Positions 26,717-36,481 of a stretch of DNA of 64,000 nucleotides are shown here, piece after piece. This stretch comes from Idiomarina ramblicola. GTDB taxonomy: Bacteria; Pseudomonadota; Gammaproteobacteria; Enterobacterales; Alteromonadaceae. The position numbers and the translations under genes are program-made. Below the pieces are notes generated by a model. That model was not told where the DNA came from. It searched no databases and saw only the letters and a list, made by a program, of their open reading frames with translations. The DNA is taken from assembly GCF_003987255.1 (NCBI RefSeq), contig NZ_PIQC01000001.1:372001-436000 (forward strand), in the 5' to 3' direction. Position 1 is the stretch's first letter. Each line of letters starts with the position of its first letter.

Positions 26717-26743
26717 TTAACTGGTGGTTAAGTACCCAGTTAA
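26717..26743. promoter_or_regulatory. Inverted repeat in the acnA-tesB intergenic region
   Basis: Perfect 8-bp arms TTAACTGG (26717-26724) and CCAGTTAA (26736-26743) separated by 11 bp, in the divergent region (26588-26845) between acnA and tesB. The rest is AT-rich and holds no gene that I can support. The arms may be an operator for either gene; no known regulator is matched. Confidence 0.35.
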
Positions 26744-26845
26744 GCAACTATTTTTATTATAAATTGTGTTTATATTACATAGTCTGTAAAAAGCGTTTAA
26801 GATCAATAAACATCAGTCTTACCGAAATTAATAAGGACATAACGG

Positions 26846-27706
26846 ATGAGTCAGGTACTCGACGATTTACTCAACTTACTGACCCTCGAGAGCATTGAAG
26901 ACGGTCTTTATCGTGGACAAAGTCAGGATTTAGGCTTCGGTGCTGTCTTTGGTGGACAGGTTATTGGGCAAGCTCTGTCAGCGGCAAAAGAGACTTTACC
27001 GCAAGAAAGAGTCTGTCATTCGTTTCATAGCTATTTTTTACGCCCCGGCGATGCGAAAAAGCCTATTGTCTATGACGTGGAAACCATCCGCGACGGTAAA
27101 AGCTTTTCAGCCCGTAGAGTCAAGGCCATACAGTACGGTAAACCCATTTTTTACATGACGGCTTCATTCCAGCAACAGGAAAGCGGCTATGAGCATCAGG
27201 ACACCATGCCCGAAGTTCCCGGCCCTGAGGGCTTAGTTTCAGACTTGGACATCTATCGCGAGCACGAAGAACTGATACCAGCACCACTGCGCAAAAAGTT
27301 CATTTGCGATAAGCCCATTGAAATGCGGTTTGTCACCCCCTACAACCCGTTTAAACCTGAAAAAGATCAGCCCCGACGTTACGTCTGGTTCAGAGCAAAC
27401 GGTAACATGCCGGATGACCAACGCGTCCATAAATACCTGCTGGCTTATGCATCAGATTTTAACTTCTTGCCAACAGCTTTACAGCCTCATGGCGTCAGCT
27501 TTGCGCAACCCAATATGCAAGTTGCTACCGTCGATCATGCCATGTGGTTTCACCGGGACTTCCGTATGGATGACTGGCTGCTTTACGCAATAGACAGTCC
27601 GTCGGCCAGCGGTCAGCGTGGTTTAGTCCGCGGGCAGATATTCACACGTGACGGAGTGTTAGTTGCGTCGACAATTCAGGAAGGTGTCATGCGGGACCGC
27701 GGTTAA
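26846..27706 (+). CDS. tesB: Acyl-CoA thioesterase II TesB
   Basis: 286-residue cytoplasmic double-hotdog thioesterase that hydrolyses medium- and long-chain acyl-CoA. Recognisable TesB sequence: [39 protein letters not shown], then the second hotdog with [22 protein letters not shown] and the C-terminal [46 protein letters not shown]. The catalytic Asp (in YASDFNFL), Thr/Ser and Gln region (VASTIQEG) are present. Good ribosome site AAGGA before ATG 26846. Monocistronic, convergent with nupC; an imperfect hairpin (27692-27717) spans its stop. Confidence 0.96.
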   Translation: MSQVLDDLLNLLTLESIEDGLYRGQSQDLGFGAVFGGQVIGQALSAAKETLPQERVCHSFHSYFLRPGDAKKPIVYDVETIRDGKSFSARRVKAIQYGKPIFYMTASFQQQESGYEHQDTMPEVPGPEGLVSDLDIYREHEELIPAPLRKKFICDKPIEMRFVTPYNPFKPEKDQPRRYVWFRANGNMPDDQRVHKYLLAYASDFNFLPTALQPHGVSFAQPNMQVATVDHAMWFHRDFRMDDWLLYAIDSPSASGQRGLVRGQIFTRDGVLVASTIQEGVMRDRG

Positions 27707-27725
27707 ACGCGATCCCGATATTGAT

Positions 27726-28934
27726 TTAGGTTAGTGATACAAAGAAGCCAGCGATTGCGGCACTCATCATATTTGCCAGAGTCGCGGCCAATAAGGCACG
27801 CATACCTAAACGAGCAATATCATGGCGTCTGCTCGGCGCCATACCACCTAACCCGCCCAACAAAATGGCAATCGATGAAAAGTTAGCGAAGCCACACAGC
27901 ACAAAGGTAATGATCACCTGAGAGTTTTCACTTAACTGATCTTTGTAGTTAACAAAATCCAGATAGGCAACAAATTCGTTGATCACCAGCTTCTGACCAA
28001 TAAAGCTGCCGGCCAGGTTCGCTTCGTCCCAACTCACTCCCAGTACATAAGCCACTGGCTGGAATACGTAGCCAAAAATTTGCTGTAACGTCAGCTCGGA
28101 ATAACCAAACCAACCACCGACCCAGCCAAAAATACCATTAACCAATGCAATTAAAGCCACGAAGGCCAATAGCATGGCGCCAACATTCATCGCTAGTTGC
28201 AGGCCGCTGGATGCCCCTTGCGCTGCAGCATCAATCACGTTCGCAGAGTTATCTTCTACTTCTACTTCTTCCAGGTCGTTGCGTGGCTTTTCACACTCGG
28301 GAATCATCATTTTCGCCATGAGGAAACCGCCCGGAGCTGCCATAAAACTTGCTGCAATCAGGTACTTCAACTCAACGCCAACACCGGCGTAACCCGCTAA
28401 AACCGAGCCAGACACCGATGCCATACCACCGACCATAACGGCAAAAAGCTCAGAACGAGTCATAGTACCGATAAAAGGCCGCACCATCATCGGTGCTTCA
28501 GTTTGTCCGACAAAAATGTTGGCGGCCGCTGACATTGATTCAGGACGACTGGTACCCAGCAGCTTTTGCAAGCCACCACCTAAGATACGAATCACCCACT
28601 TCATAATGCCCAAGTAGTACAAAACTGAAATTAGGGAGGAGAAGAAAACAATAACTGACAAAACCTGAATAGCGAATACAAAGCCAAACTCTTCTGAGGC
28701 CAGGTTACCAAACAGAAAATCGATACCCGCTTTAGTGTAACCTATGACAGCCGAGACGCCCTGCGCAAAACTGAACAGTAACTCCCGTCCAATAGGCACA
28801 TAAAGTACAAAGCCAGCCAGTACCACTTGAATACCAAAAGCGCCAATAATTGTGCGCCAACGAATGGCTTTACGGTTCGTTGAAACCAAATATGCAACGA
28901 TAAAAATGACGGCAACGCCGAGAATACTATTCAT
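27726..28934 (-). CDS. nupC: Concentrative nucleoside transporter NupC
   Basis: 402-residue inner-membrane nucleoside symporter of the CNT family. Family motifs are clear: [17 protein letters not shown] (nucleoside-binding GQTEAP) and [13 protein letters not shown] (NEFVAY), with [20 protein letters not shown] near the end. CNT proteins couple uptake to H+ or Na+; which ion is not readable here. It is 13 bp downstream of udk, forming an uptake-plus-phosphorylation operon for uridine and cytidine. The Tsx-like porin at 35124 could supply the outer-membrane step. Confidence 0.94.
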   Translation of the reverse strand: MNSILGVAVIFIVAYLVSTNRKAIRWRTIIGAFGIQVVLAGFVLYVPIGRELLFSFAQGVSAVIGYTKAGIDFLFGNLASEEFGFVFAIQVLSVIVFFSSLISVLYYLGIMKWVIRILGGGLQKLLGTSRPESMSAAANIFVGQTEAPMMVRPFIGTMTRSELFAVMVGGMASVSGSVLAGYAGVGVELKYLIAASFMAAPGGFLMAKMMIPECEKPRNDLEEVEVEDNSANVIDAAAQGASSGLQLAMNVGAMLLAFVALIALVNGIFGWVGGWFGYSELTLQQIFGYVFQPVAYVLGVSWDEANLAGSFIGQKLVINEFVAYLDFVNYKDQLSENSQVIITFVLCGFANFSSIAILLGGLGGMAPSRRHDIARLGMRALLAATLANMMSAAIAGFFVSLT

Positions 28935-28947
28935 AAAAGAACCAATT

Positions 28948-29580
28948 TTATTCCGCCAGCAACTGACGTATTTTTGTTTTTATAATATCAATGGCGATTT
29001 CGTTTTGACCACCGCGAGTGACAACGAGATCAGCAAACTGCTTAGACGGGAATATAAAGTCAAAGAATGCGGGACGAACATACTGCTCATATTGCTCAGT
29101 AACCGACTGCAACGTACGGCCACGCTCTTCAATATCGCGCTTAATACGGCGCAGCAGACAAATGTCCAAAGGCGTATCCATAAACACCGAAATATCGAAT
29201 TGCTCACGTAGCTTTTCATCTGTTAATAATAGAATACCTTCAACCATCACAACTTTAGCCGGTGCAACCCGTATGGATTCTTCCAGTCGAGTATGAGTGG
29301 TATGGCTGTACTGCGGCATATAGACGGCTTCGCCGGCCTTTAGCTGTCGCAAATGTTGCATCAGCAAATCGTGTTCGAAAGCGGCAGGCTGGTCATAATT
29401 CGTTAAAACCCGTTGCTCCATGGTCATATGACTCTGGTCACGGTAGTAAGCATCTTCGGCCAGAATAGCAATACCGTCAGTTCCTAACTCAGCCACCAAC
29501 TCCTGATACACCGTTGAGGCAAACAGGCTCTTTCCTGACGCTGAAGCGCCAGCTATAGCTATCACTGTTATTTTACTCAC
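28948..29580 (-). CDS. udk: Uridine/cytidine kinase
   Basis: 210-residue cytoplasmic kinase that phosphorylates uridine and cytidine to UMP and CMP with ATP or GTP. P-loop GASASGKS at residues 11-18, then [11 protein letters not shown] and [13 protein letters not shown] (nucleoside-binding), and [28 protein letters not shown], all characteristic of Udk. Length matches the family. It is first gene of the udk-nupC operon, with its promoter in the 213-bp divergent region shared with the M16 peptidase gene. Confidence 0.96.
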   Translation of the reverse strand: MSKITVIAIAGASASGKSLFASTVYQELVAELGTDGIAILAEDAYYRDQSHMTMEQRVLTNYDQPAAFEHDLLMQHLRQLKAGEAVYMPQYSHTTHTRLEESIRVAPAKVVMVEGILLLTDEKLREQFDISVFMDTPLDICLLRRIKRDIEERGRTLQSVTEQYEQYVRPAFFDFIFPSKQFADLVVTRGGQNEIAIDIIKTKIRQLLAE

Positions 29581-29793
29581 AAGCTTCCGTTTCTATTTGC
29601 TGCAAACCGCGCGCAATTATCCTTGATTGTCTGTGTAATTAAAAGACTTGACTGCCACCTTTATTCCCACAATTTCTCAGCGTAGGTTTCCAGATGTTTA
29701 ATTTCGTTACAATTTAGTCTAAACATAAGCAGGCACATTAACCGTTCCTCTCGTATAGTAAGTTGGCTTAATAAAAATAATCCAGGAACTCTT

Positions 29794-32568
29794 ATGAAAA
29801 TGATAAAAACCCTAACCGCTATGGCTGTTACCACCGCACTGTTAGGCGGCTGCCAGGCAACTCAATCAGCAGATAATCAACAAACTGTGAGTCAGTCGCA
29901 GTTTCCGGAAGTCAAAGTAAACTACGAGAGCTTTACGCTGGACAATGGACTGACCGTTGTAGTGCATGAAGATCGTAAGGCCCCAATTGTCGCCGTTAAC
30001 GTTTGGTACGCAGTGGGCTCTAAAGACGAAGAACCCGGCAAAACCGGTTTTGCCCATTTATTTGAACACCTGATGTTCAACGGTACCGAAAACTACGACG
30101 ATGAGTACTTTGGCCCGTTTGAACGTGCCGGTGCAACCGAAATGAACGGCACCACCAATAATGACCGCACCAATTACTTTGAGAACGTTCCTACCCCTGC
30201 GCTGGATATGGCACTGTGGATGGAGTCCGACCGTATGGGCCACCTATTAGGGGCTGTCACTCAGGACAAGCTGGACGAGCAACGCGGTGTTGTTCAGAAC
30301 GAAAAACGCCAGGGCGAAGCTCAGCCTTACGGTAAAGCGTGGTCTCACATTGCGGAACAAACCTTCCCTGAAGGACACCCGTACTCTTGGTCGGTTATCG
30401 GCTCAATGGAAGACTTAAATGCTGCCTCCCTTGATGACGTACACCAATGGTTTGAAGATTACTACGGTGCAGCAAACGCAGTCTTAGTTTTAGCTGGTGA
30501 TATTGATGTTGAAACGGCGAAAGAGAAAGTCACGAAATACTTTGCCGATATCGGCCCCGGTAAGCCGTTACAAAAACAAGAAGCCTGGGTTGCTAAACGT
30601 GACGAACAAAAACGCGCAACCATGGAAGATCGCGTACCGGCTCCTCGCGTCTATAAAGTGTGGAATACCGCACAAATGGGAACCGCAGACTCTGAATACC
30701 TTAGCTTGCTCGCCGACATTCTTGCTAACGGCAAAAACTCACGTCTATACGAGCGCTTAGTATACAACGAGCAGATCGCCAGCTCTGTTAGTGCGTTCCA
30801 GTATGGTCGAAAACTGTCTGGGCAATTTTTTATCACGGCCGACGCCAAACCGGATGTCGAACTTGAACGGATTGAAGCCATCATTGATGAAGAAGTTGCG
30901 CGTTTAATTAATGAAGGCCCGACCGCAGCGGAACTACAACGTACCAAGTTCAGCACAACCGCAGACTTTGTACGCCGCGCTGAAAAAGTCGGTGGTTTTG
31001 GCGGTAAATCCGATATTCTGGCTTCCGGCGCTGTTTACCATGACGATCCCGGTTTCTATGCACAAGAGATGGAATGGACTAAACAAGCCTCTGTTAATAA
31101 TCTTCAAAATGCTGCAGAACAATGGTTAAGCTCTGGCGACTTTGTTCTTAATGTTGTACCGCAACCAGAATATGCTGCGCAGGAAACCAATACTGATCGC
31201 TCACAATTGCCAGACGTTGGTAACTTACCTCAGCTGGAATTGCCGACAATAGAACAGTTTACTTTATCTAATGGTTTAGATGTTTATCTCGCCCAGCGTA
31301 GCGATACCCCTACCATCGAAATGAGCCTGGTCTTTGACAGTGGCTATGCCTCCGATGTTGGTGCAAAACTAGGAACTGCCAGTTACACCATGTCGATGCT
31401 GAAAGAAGGGACGGAAAACCTGAGCGCGTTAGAACTTAATAAACGTCTGGAGTCTCTGGGAACCAACTTAAATGCATCAGCCAGTCTGGACAGCTCGCGC
31501 ATCAGTATGGATACCTTAAGCGTAAACTTTGCCGAAAGTTTATCGCTAATGAACGATATTCTACAAAATCCTGCGTTCGCAGAAGAGGAAATTGAACGTA
31601 AACGTTCAAACTGGTTAGAGCAAATTCGTAAAGAAGAAGCTCGTCCCCAAACTCAAGCACTACGAGTTTTACCAGGATTAATGTTTGGTGAAGAACACGC
31701 TTACAGCCAACCATTAACCGGTTCGGGTACACCTGAGTCAATCAAGTCATTAGCCCGTGAAGATTTAGTTCAGCACGCACAAACCTGGTTGCGCCCAGAT
31801 AACGCGAAACTTGTGATTGTTGGTGATACCACAGTTGAACAAGCGCAAAAATTATTAGAAGAACAGTTTGCCAGTTGGCAAGCCCCAGCTTCTGATAAAC
31901 CAGAAAAGACGCTTGATTCTTCTATGGCATCAGAAACCAGCCGCGTATTCCTGATTGATAAACCCGGAAATCCGCAGTCCGTAATCATTGCCGGTCAAAT
32001 GGCTCCATCAGGTCAGGTCGACAACGCCGATACGGTTGATGTCATGAACACCATTCTTGGTGGCAGTTTCACCAGTCGTCTGAACATGAACTTACGTGAA
32101 GACAAAGGCTGGTCATATGGCGCTCGTTCTATCTGGCTGGATAATGAAGGCCCTGGCTTGTTAGTGGCTCTGGCTCCGGTGCAAACCGATAAGACCAAAG
32201 AGTCTATTGAGGAAATTATCAAAGAGTTTACTCAATACGAAGACGATAAGCCTGCAACCGCCGACGAACTGGCAAAAGTAAAAGCCAATAAAACGGCTAA
32301 ATTACCTGGCGCCTACGAGACAAAAGGCAGCTTGCTAAGCGGTTTAGTCAGCACCTTCAATAAGGGAAAAGATGTTGAGTACCTTGAAAACTATGGTCAA
32401 CGCATAAACGCCATTACGCTTGAAGACATTCAGCAAAATGCGGACAAGGTTTTAACACCTGATGCTATGACCTGGGTTATCGTTGGTGACTTAGCGGAAA
32501 TTGAAGAAAAAGTGCGCTCACTGAACTTAGGTGAAGTCACTATTCTGAGTGAAAGCGACGTTAAATAA
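29794..32568 (+). CDS. M16-family zinc peptidase lipoprotein
   Basis: 924-residue periplasmic or outer-membrane-anchored peptidase. The signal MKMIKTLTAMAVTTALLGGC carries a lipobox with Cys20. It is built from two M16 halves: the first has the inverted zinc motif HLFEH (88-92) with surrounding TGFAHLFEHLMFNGTEN, so it is catalytic; the second (from about 480; LDVYLAQRSDTPTIEMSLVFDSGYASD) lacks HxxEH and is the non-catalytic partner half, as usual for two-domain pitrilysin-like enzymes. Substrates are likely peptides. Ribosome site AGGA precedes the ATG. Divergent from udk. Confidence 0.93.
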   Translation: MKMIKTLTAMAVTTALLGGCQATQSADNQQTVSQSQFPEVKVNYESFTLDNGLTVVVHEDRKAPIVAVNVWYAVGSKDEEPGKTGFAHLFEHLMFNGTENYDDEYFGPFERAGATEMNGTTNNDRTNYFENVPTPALDMALWMESDRMGHLLGAVTQDKLDEQRGVVQNEKRQGEAQPYGKAWSHIAEQTFPEGHPYSWSVIGSMEDLNAASLDDVHQWFEDYYGAANAVLVLAGDIDVETAKEKVTKYFADIGPGKPLQKQEAWVAKRDEQKRATMEDRVPAPRVYKVWNTAQMGTADSEYLSLLADILANGKNSRLYERLVYNEQIASSVSAFQYGRKLSGQFFITADAKPDVELERIEAIIDEEVARLINEGPTAAELQRTKFSTTADFVRRAEKVGGFGGKSDILASGAVYHDDPGFYAQEMEWTKQASVNNLQNAAEQWLSSGDFVLNVVPQPEYAAQETNTDRSQLPDVGNLPQLELPTIEQFTLSNGLDVYLAQRSDTPTIEMSLVFDSGYASDVGAKLGTASYTMSMLKEGTENLSALELNKRLESLGTNLNASASLDSSRISMDTLSVNFAESLSLMNDILQNPAFAEEEIERKRSNWLEQIRKEEARPQTQALRVLPGLMFGEEHAYSQPLTGSGTPESIKSLAREDLVQHAQTWLRPDNAKLVIVGDTTVEQAQKLLEEQFASWQAPASDKPEKTLDSSMASETSRVFLIDKPGNPQSVIIAGQMAPSGQVDNADTVDVMNTILGGSFTSRLNMNLREDKGWSYGARSIWLDNEGPGLLVALAPVQTDKTKESIEEIIKEFTQYEDDKPATADELAKVKANKTAKLPGAYETKGSLLSGLVSTFNKGKDVEYLENYGQRINAITLEDIQQNADKVLTPDAMTWVIVGDLAEIEEKVRSLNLGEVTILSESDVK

Positions 32569-32575
32569 TATCGTC

Positions 32576-32600
32576 TCCCCCAGTCGTTCTGACTGGGGGA
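32576..32600. terminator. Hairpin between the M16 peptidase and 2OG oxygenase genes
   Basis: Perfect 10-bp stem TCCCCCAGTC (32576-32585) / GACTGGGGGA (32591-32600) with a 5-nt loop, just after the M16 peptidase stop and 13 bp from the end of the convergent oxygenase gene. The T-run after it is weak (ATTCCTCTCT), but the position and strength suit a bidirectional terminator. Confidence 0.7.
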
Positions 32601-32612
32601 ATTCCTCTCTCA

Positions 32613-33308
32613 TTACTCACCAAATAGTTGCTCTGCGCGGCTGTGCAGGATCCAGCTGGTTAAAATGTACTTATCATTTGAGACAGGCATTCTGCCTCTG
32701 TGAGTGTGAGTAAAGTAAGCCGGCGCTATGACCATTTGACCCGCTTTTGGCTTTAGTGAGCGTTCCTGATAATAAAAATCGGTTTCCCCCCCTTCATCGA
32801 CATCATTCAGGTAATACATAAACAATAAAGCCCGATGCAATGGCTCTGTCGAACCTCTCTGAGGAAACGCCTCGCAGTGCCAATAATTATAATTGCCTTC
32901 GCCTTTTTGATAACGCTGCATTTGTATTGCACCAACGCGAAACAGCTTTTGCATAATCGCCATTTCGTTACCTTTTGCAATCTCGTCAAAATTATCATGA
33001 GTTAAAGCGACGGGTTGTTGAGTTTTCGGGTGCTGCAAAGTCAGTGCCACCGGTGCAATCAAGGCAAAATGATACTTTTTAAAATACGCCAAAGCATGCT
33101 CTGCTGTTGTTTGCTGTATCTTCAGCAGCAACTCTTGGTATTCCGCGTGATTGTTCAACGCTAAATCGGTGCTGGACTTTTTGCTCACATCAACGCCCCC
33201 TCCGGTACGCCCCTGGAAGGTATGCGGCGACTTTTCGAAAACCGTAATAAGCTGTTGGCACAGTTCGGAGGATAAGGCGTTGTCGTAGGTTTCGATAAAA
33301 TCATTCAT
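32613..33308 (-). CDS. 2-oxoglutarate/Fe(II) oxygenase, prolyl-hydroxylase-like
   Basis: About 231 residues from the ATG at 33308 (MNDFIETYDNALSSELC); a TTG at 33326 is a weaker start. The C-terminal half has the jelly-roll pattern of prolyl 4-hydroxylase-like enzymes: MQRYQKGEGNYNYWHCEAFP (first metal pair), RALLFMYYLNDVDEGGETDFYY, AGQMVIAPAYFTHTHRGRMPVSNDKYILTSW (distal histidine and a Lys in place of the usual 2OG-binding Arg). The usual HxD is HxE here (His-Cys-Glu). It is probably cytoplasmic. The substrate is unknown; it could be a protein or small molecule. Confidence 0.75.
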   Translation of the reverse strand: MNDFIETYDNALSSELCQQLITVFEKSPHTFQGRTGGGVDVSKKSSTDLALNNHAEYQELLLKIQQTTAEHALAYFKKYHFALIAPVALTLQHPKTQQPVALTHDNFDEIAKGNEMAIMQKLFRVGAIQMQRYQKGEGNYNYWHCEAFPQRGSTEPLHRALLFMYYLNDVDEGGETDFYYQERSLKPKAGQMVIAPAYFTHTHRGRMPVSNDKYILTSWILHSRAEQLFGE

Positions 33309-33365
33309 AACGAGGACTCTTTTCAATAACTATACGCTTGGGCTAAAAAACGTTTCAAAGCAGGG

Positions 33366-34955
33366 TTAGTTTAATACGCGGCTAACTTCCGGTGATGGTT
33401 TACCAATATAGTACCCCTGCAAATACTCAATTTGCTGATCACACAAGTAACCGTTAACGTCTTCACTTTCAACAAATTCGGCTACGATTGGAATGTGTAA
33501 CTCCTTACAAATACTGATTAGTCCGTTAAGAATACTGGCACTGGTTGGGTCATTCAGTACGTTCTGAACAATACTCCCATCAATCTTCAGATAATCTGGA
33601 CGCAAGCTTATCAGACGCGAGAAGTTTGAATAGCCAACACCAAAATCATCTATGGCAATTTGACCCCCTAAGCGTCTGACTTCTTTAGCAAAAGCCTGAA
33701 CTTTAGTGAAGTCCTCTGTTGATTCAGTTTCAGTTATTTCAAAGATAAGCTGGGCTTTTTTGTGCTCAGCCAAAACATAATGAATAAAGCTTACCGTTTC
33801 TTCATTTAAGATATCTTCAATCGATAGGTTCACCGATATAGCCACCTGATAATGCTCTGAGGTCAGTACCGCCTGTTCGATAACAGAGCGGGTAATTTCG
33901 CAGTAGTATCGTGTTGTTTTTGCTTTATCCAAAAACAATCCCGGGGCCAAATCTTTATTGTTGTCTCTTAAACGAACTAAAGCTTCGTAATAACTTGGTT
34001 TATCCTTTTTCGTACTTTTAATTGGCTGGTAATAATTCACAAAACGGTGATCAACCAGTGCTGACTGAATTTTAGGTATCCAGTTAACATTATTTTCTTT
34101 GAGAAAATCACGTTCATACACCACTTCAATTTTGTAACCGGAATAAATTGTTTTTGCTTTCGATAAGGCGCTTTCTGCCAACTGTAGCTGCTTATTGCGA
34201 CCCACTCCCATACCAATAGCAATATCCAGAGCCACGTCACTATTCGCGACCTTTAATTTCTTCGAAGATAATACCTGACAGAAGCTTAAAAGGTGATCTT
34301 CGAATAAGTTTGGGATCATTCTGAAATCGGGGATCAAAGCAAATTTATCGCTGTATAACCGGTAAATATTAATATGCTTACTTCGTAAAAATGCCGATGC
34401 CCAGACACTAAATTCACGCAATAACTGGTCGCCAAATTCTAAACCGTGAAAATCTGCGTAGCTTCGGAATTTACGAATATCCAATACAGCAATACACTGA
34501 GCCCCTACTCGCTTTAAATCGTTCAGCAAGTCAACTCGGGTCGGAAGTCCGGTAACCTGGTCAAATCTCGCTTCCTGCAGCAGCTCATCAAGATACATTT
34601 CGCGAGAAATATCCTGAAACAATAAAACCTGTTCGGTTAAATAACCGTCGGTTTCGTAAAGTGGGATAGCAATACAACGACACCAGTTGCTGCGACTATT
34701 ACTATCAAGGCAAAGTGTACCGTTCCATGCATCGCCATTATCTGAGGCTTGTTTAATCGCAGCGGTTACTTTCTTACGGTGATCAGCATGCAAGAATTTA
34801 GAAAAAGCGGTAGTTTGCTTTAAATAGTGAATATCTAATAACTTATGAAGAGGTTCACTCATCCATCGGATGTTGCCTTCAGGCGACAACCGCGCACATA
34901 AGGCTGTAGATTCAAGCGTATTAATGTACTGCTTCAACAAAAATTTATCACGCAT
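33366..34955 (-). CDS. PAS-GGDEF-EAL protein with degenerate GGDEF, probable c-di-GMP phosphodiesterase
   Basis: 529 residues, no membrane span. A PAS-like sensor (about 10-125) leads to a GGDEF-like domain in which the signature is lost (YRLYSDKFALI in place of GGDEF), so diguanylate cyclase activity is unlikely. The EAL domain (about 285-525) keeps the catalytic residues: YEALVRLR, VNLSIEDIL, EITETESTED, AIDDFGVGYSNFSRL, DYLKIDG, VAEFVES and LQGYYIGKPSP. It should hydrolyse cyclic di-GMP, with the degenerate domain possibly binding GTP as regulator. It faces away from the Tsx-like gene. Confidence 0.9.
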   Translation of the reverse strand: MRDKFLLKQYINTLESTALCARLSPEGNIRWMSEPLHKLLDIHYLKQTTAFSKFLHADHRKKVTAAIKQASDNGDAWNGTLCLDSNSRSNWCRCIAIPLYETDGYLTEQVLLFQDISREMYLDELLQEARFDQVTGLPTRVDLLNDLKRVGAQCIAVLDIRKFRSYADFHGLEFGDQLLREFSVWASAFLRSKHINIYRLYSDKFALIPDFRMIPNLFEDHLLSFCQVLSSKKLKVANSDVALDIAIGMGVGRNKQLQLAESALSKAKTIYSGYKIEVVYERDFLKENNVNWIPKIQSALVDHRFVNYYQPIKSTKKDKPSYYEALVRLRDNNKDLAPGLFLDKAKTTRYYCEITRSVIEQAVLTSEHYQVAISVNLSIEDILNEETVSFIHYVLAEHKKAQLIFEITETESTEDFTKVQAFAKEVRRLGGQIAIDDFGVGYSNFSRLISLRPDYLKIDGSIVQNVLNDPTSASILNGLISICKELHIPIVAEFVESEDVNGYLCDQQIEYLQGYYIGKPSPEVSRVLN

Positions 34956-35050
34956 GCATGCTCAGTCTAAGTCGGCGAAAGTAAATGTTAGCTTTTTGTA
35001 ATGTACCGAATTCGCTGAGATAATAACAGACCATAACAAAAGATATTTAC

Positions 35051-35079
35051 TTAACCTGCCCCATCGAATCCCGTATAAT
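35051..35079 (+). promoter_or_regulatory. Putative sigma-70 promoter of the Tsx-like gene
   Basis: Perfect -10 hexamer TATAAT at 35074-35079 with TTAACC (four matches to TTGACA) 17 bp upstream at 35051-35056, placed 45 bp before the start codon at 35124. Confidence 0.6.
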
Positions 35080-35123
35080 CCGCTCAAATTTTGAGTCATC
35101 AGATCACCACCGGATATTACGTC

Positions 35124-35822
35124 ATGAAAAAACTGATTTTTACGTTCCTTTTATGCAGTTTCATTTCTTTTACTGCTAACGCTGAAAAATACTGGTCTGA
35201 TACCAGCTTAACCTACCTGAACGGCAGCGATTACGAAGCCGGCGACCCTGATCGTCAGGTACTGACTTTTGAATACGCTGGAGGCTACAGCTGGGGTAAA
35301 ATATTCACTTTTGCCGACAGATTGGAGTCTGACAACAACGATACAGAAACCTATATTGAGTTATCACCTGAGTTTTACTTACTTGAGTTTAACGACAGCC
35401 CGGTTAAAAACCTCAGCTTTACCACCACAGCTGAAATTGGCGATGGCTTTACCAATTATTTATACGGCATTGGTGCAGCGTTTGAAGTTCCCGGGTTTCA
35501 GTACTTGGAACTTGATGCCTATAAACGTAATAACGATGGTTTACCTAACAATTATCAGTTAACAGCAACCTGGGGACTACCGTTCTCAGTCGGTGATACC
35601 GAATGGTTATTTGACGGATTCATCGATTACGCGTCAGGCATCAGTAACGTCGGTCCGGCTAATCTTAACTTTACCTCTCAGTTAAAGTGGAACATTGCAC
35701 CTTACTTTGAGTTATCAGCACCACTTTATATCGGTATTGAATACGTTTACTGGCGCAATAAATTCTATATTGATGGATTAACAGAGAAAAACCCTAACCT
35801 TCTGGTTAAGTGGCACTTTTAA
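35124..35822 (+). CDS. Tsx-like nucleoside-specific outer-membrane channel
   Basis: 232 residues from the ATG at 35124 (MKKLIFTFLLCSFISFTANA signal peptide; the frame opens at a TTG 33 bp upstream, which is discarded). The mature protein is a 12-strand-type barrel with aromatic-rich strands ending in ...LVKWHF, a proper C-terminal Phe for outer-membrane insertion. KYWSDTSLTYLNGSDYE and QVLTFEYAGGYSWGKIFTFADRLES match the Tsx / DUF5020-like family of nucleoside channels. Together with nupC and udk it gives a complete uptake route for nucleosides. Confidence 0.75.
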   Translation: MKKLIFTFLLCSFISFTANAEKYWSDTSLTYLNGSDYEAGDPDRQVLTFEYAGGYSWGKIFTFADRLESDNNDTETYIELSPEFYLLEFNDSPVKNLSFTTTAEIGDGFTNYLYGIGAAFEVPGFQYLELDAYKRNNDGLPNNYQLTATWGLPFSVGDTEWLFDGFIDYASGISNVGPANLNFTSQLKWNIAPYFELSAPLYIGIEYVYWRNKFYIDGLTEKNPNLLVKWHF

Positions 35823-35825
35823 CGA

Positions 35826-35853
35826 AAAAAGGGGCTTAAAGGCCCCTTTTTCT
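35826..35853. terminator. Bidirectional terminator
   Basis: Stem AAAAAGGGGC (35826-35835) / GCCCCTTTTT (35842-35851), loop of 6 nt, T-run on the plus strand and A-run before it (T-run on the minus strand). It serves the Tsx-like gene and the convergent gene at 35867-36385. Confidence 0.92.
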
Positions 35854-35866
35854 TAAAACACTCAGC

Positions 35867-36385
35867 TTAAAATCGATAAGTCACACCGATATTTAACGAG
35901 TTAATGGTGTACTCATCTTTATCAATTAACTTGATCCAGTCAATAAAATACGTGGTTCTGGGGTTGCGATCATACTGGATGCCGGCGCCGTAGCTCAGGC
36001 TGTTTAAGGTCTTATCCTCTCCTCCAACCATAAACTTGCCACGAGAGAAGCCCCCGGTAACGTACAAAGCGACTTCAGGTGATAAATACAAACGAGGTTT
36101 AGCCAAAAGGCTGGCTGCGTAGTCAGTTTCAAACTTCACACCGTTATCACTACTGCTGTTAACACCGAAGCCATAACGGGCTTCCGCCGATAAGCTGTTA
36201 TTGTACCGATAGCCTAACATGAGATTAATCACATGCGGCGTAAATGAGGGCGAACCGTCAAGCTCAGCATCGACATTAAGCTGAGCTAACGCTCCCGCGC
36301 CGTAATAACCACTGTCCTGCGCCTGAGAAAACACACTGAAAAACAAAAAGGCACTACCACACACAGCGGCTTTAAAAAACGTCAT
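35867..36385 (-). CDS. Small outer-membrane beta-barrel protein (porin-like)
   Basis: 172 residues with signal peptide MTFFKAAVCGSAFLFFSVFSQAQ and an eight-strand-type barrel: YYGAGALAQLNVDAEL, HVINLMLGYRYNNSLSAEARYGFG, YAASLLAKPRLYLSPEVALYVTGGFSRGKF, LSYGAGIQYDRNPRTTYFIDW, ending NIGVTYRF with terminal Phe. This resembles the OmpA-like transmembrane barrel / 'outer membrane beta-barrel' group, without a periplasmic domain. No specific function is assigned. It is convergent with the Tsx-like gene and shares its terminator. Confidence 0.8.
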   Translation of the reverse strand: MTFFKAAVCGSAFLFFSVFSQAQDSGYYGAGALAQLNVDAELDGSPSFTPHVINLMLGYRYNNSLSAEARYGFGVNSSSDNGVKFETDYAASLLAKPRLYLSPEVALYVTGGFSRGKFMVGGEDKTLNSLSYGAGIQYDRNPRTTYFIDWIKLIDKDEYTINSLNIGVTYRF

Positions 36386-36481
36386 ACAACTTCCTTACTC
36401 ACGTGGTTATTTGAATAAAGCCTAGTTTATCAGAATCTGTAACCGTTTCTGCACCACCTAAAAATATGATACGCATGAACT

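Noticed and set aside
27692-27717. Terminator at the end of tesB
   Set aside because: Arms CGGGACCGCG / CGCGATCCCG are imperfect and no T-run follows on either strand, so not listed as a terminator.
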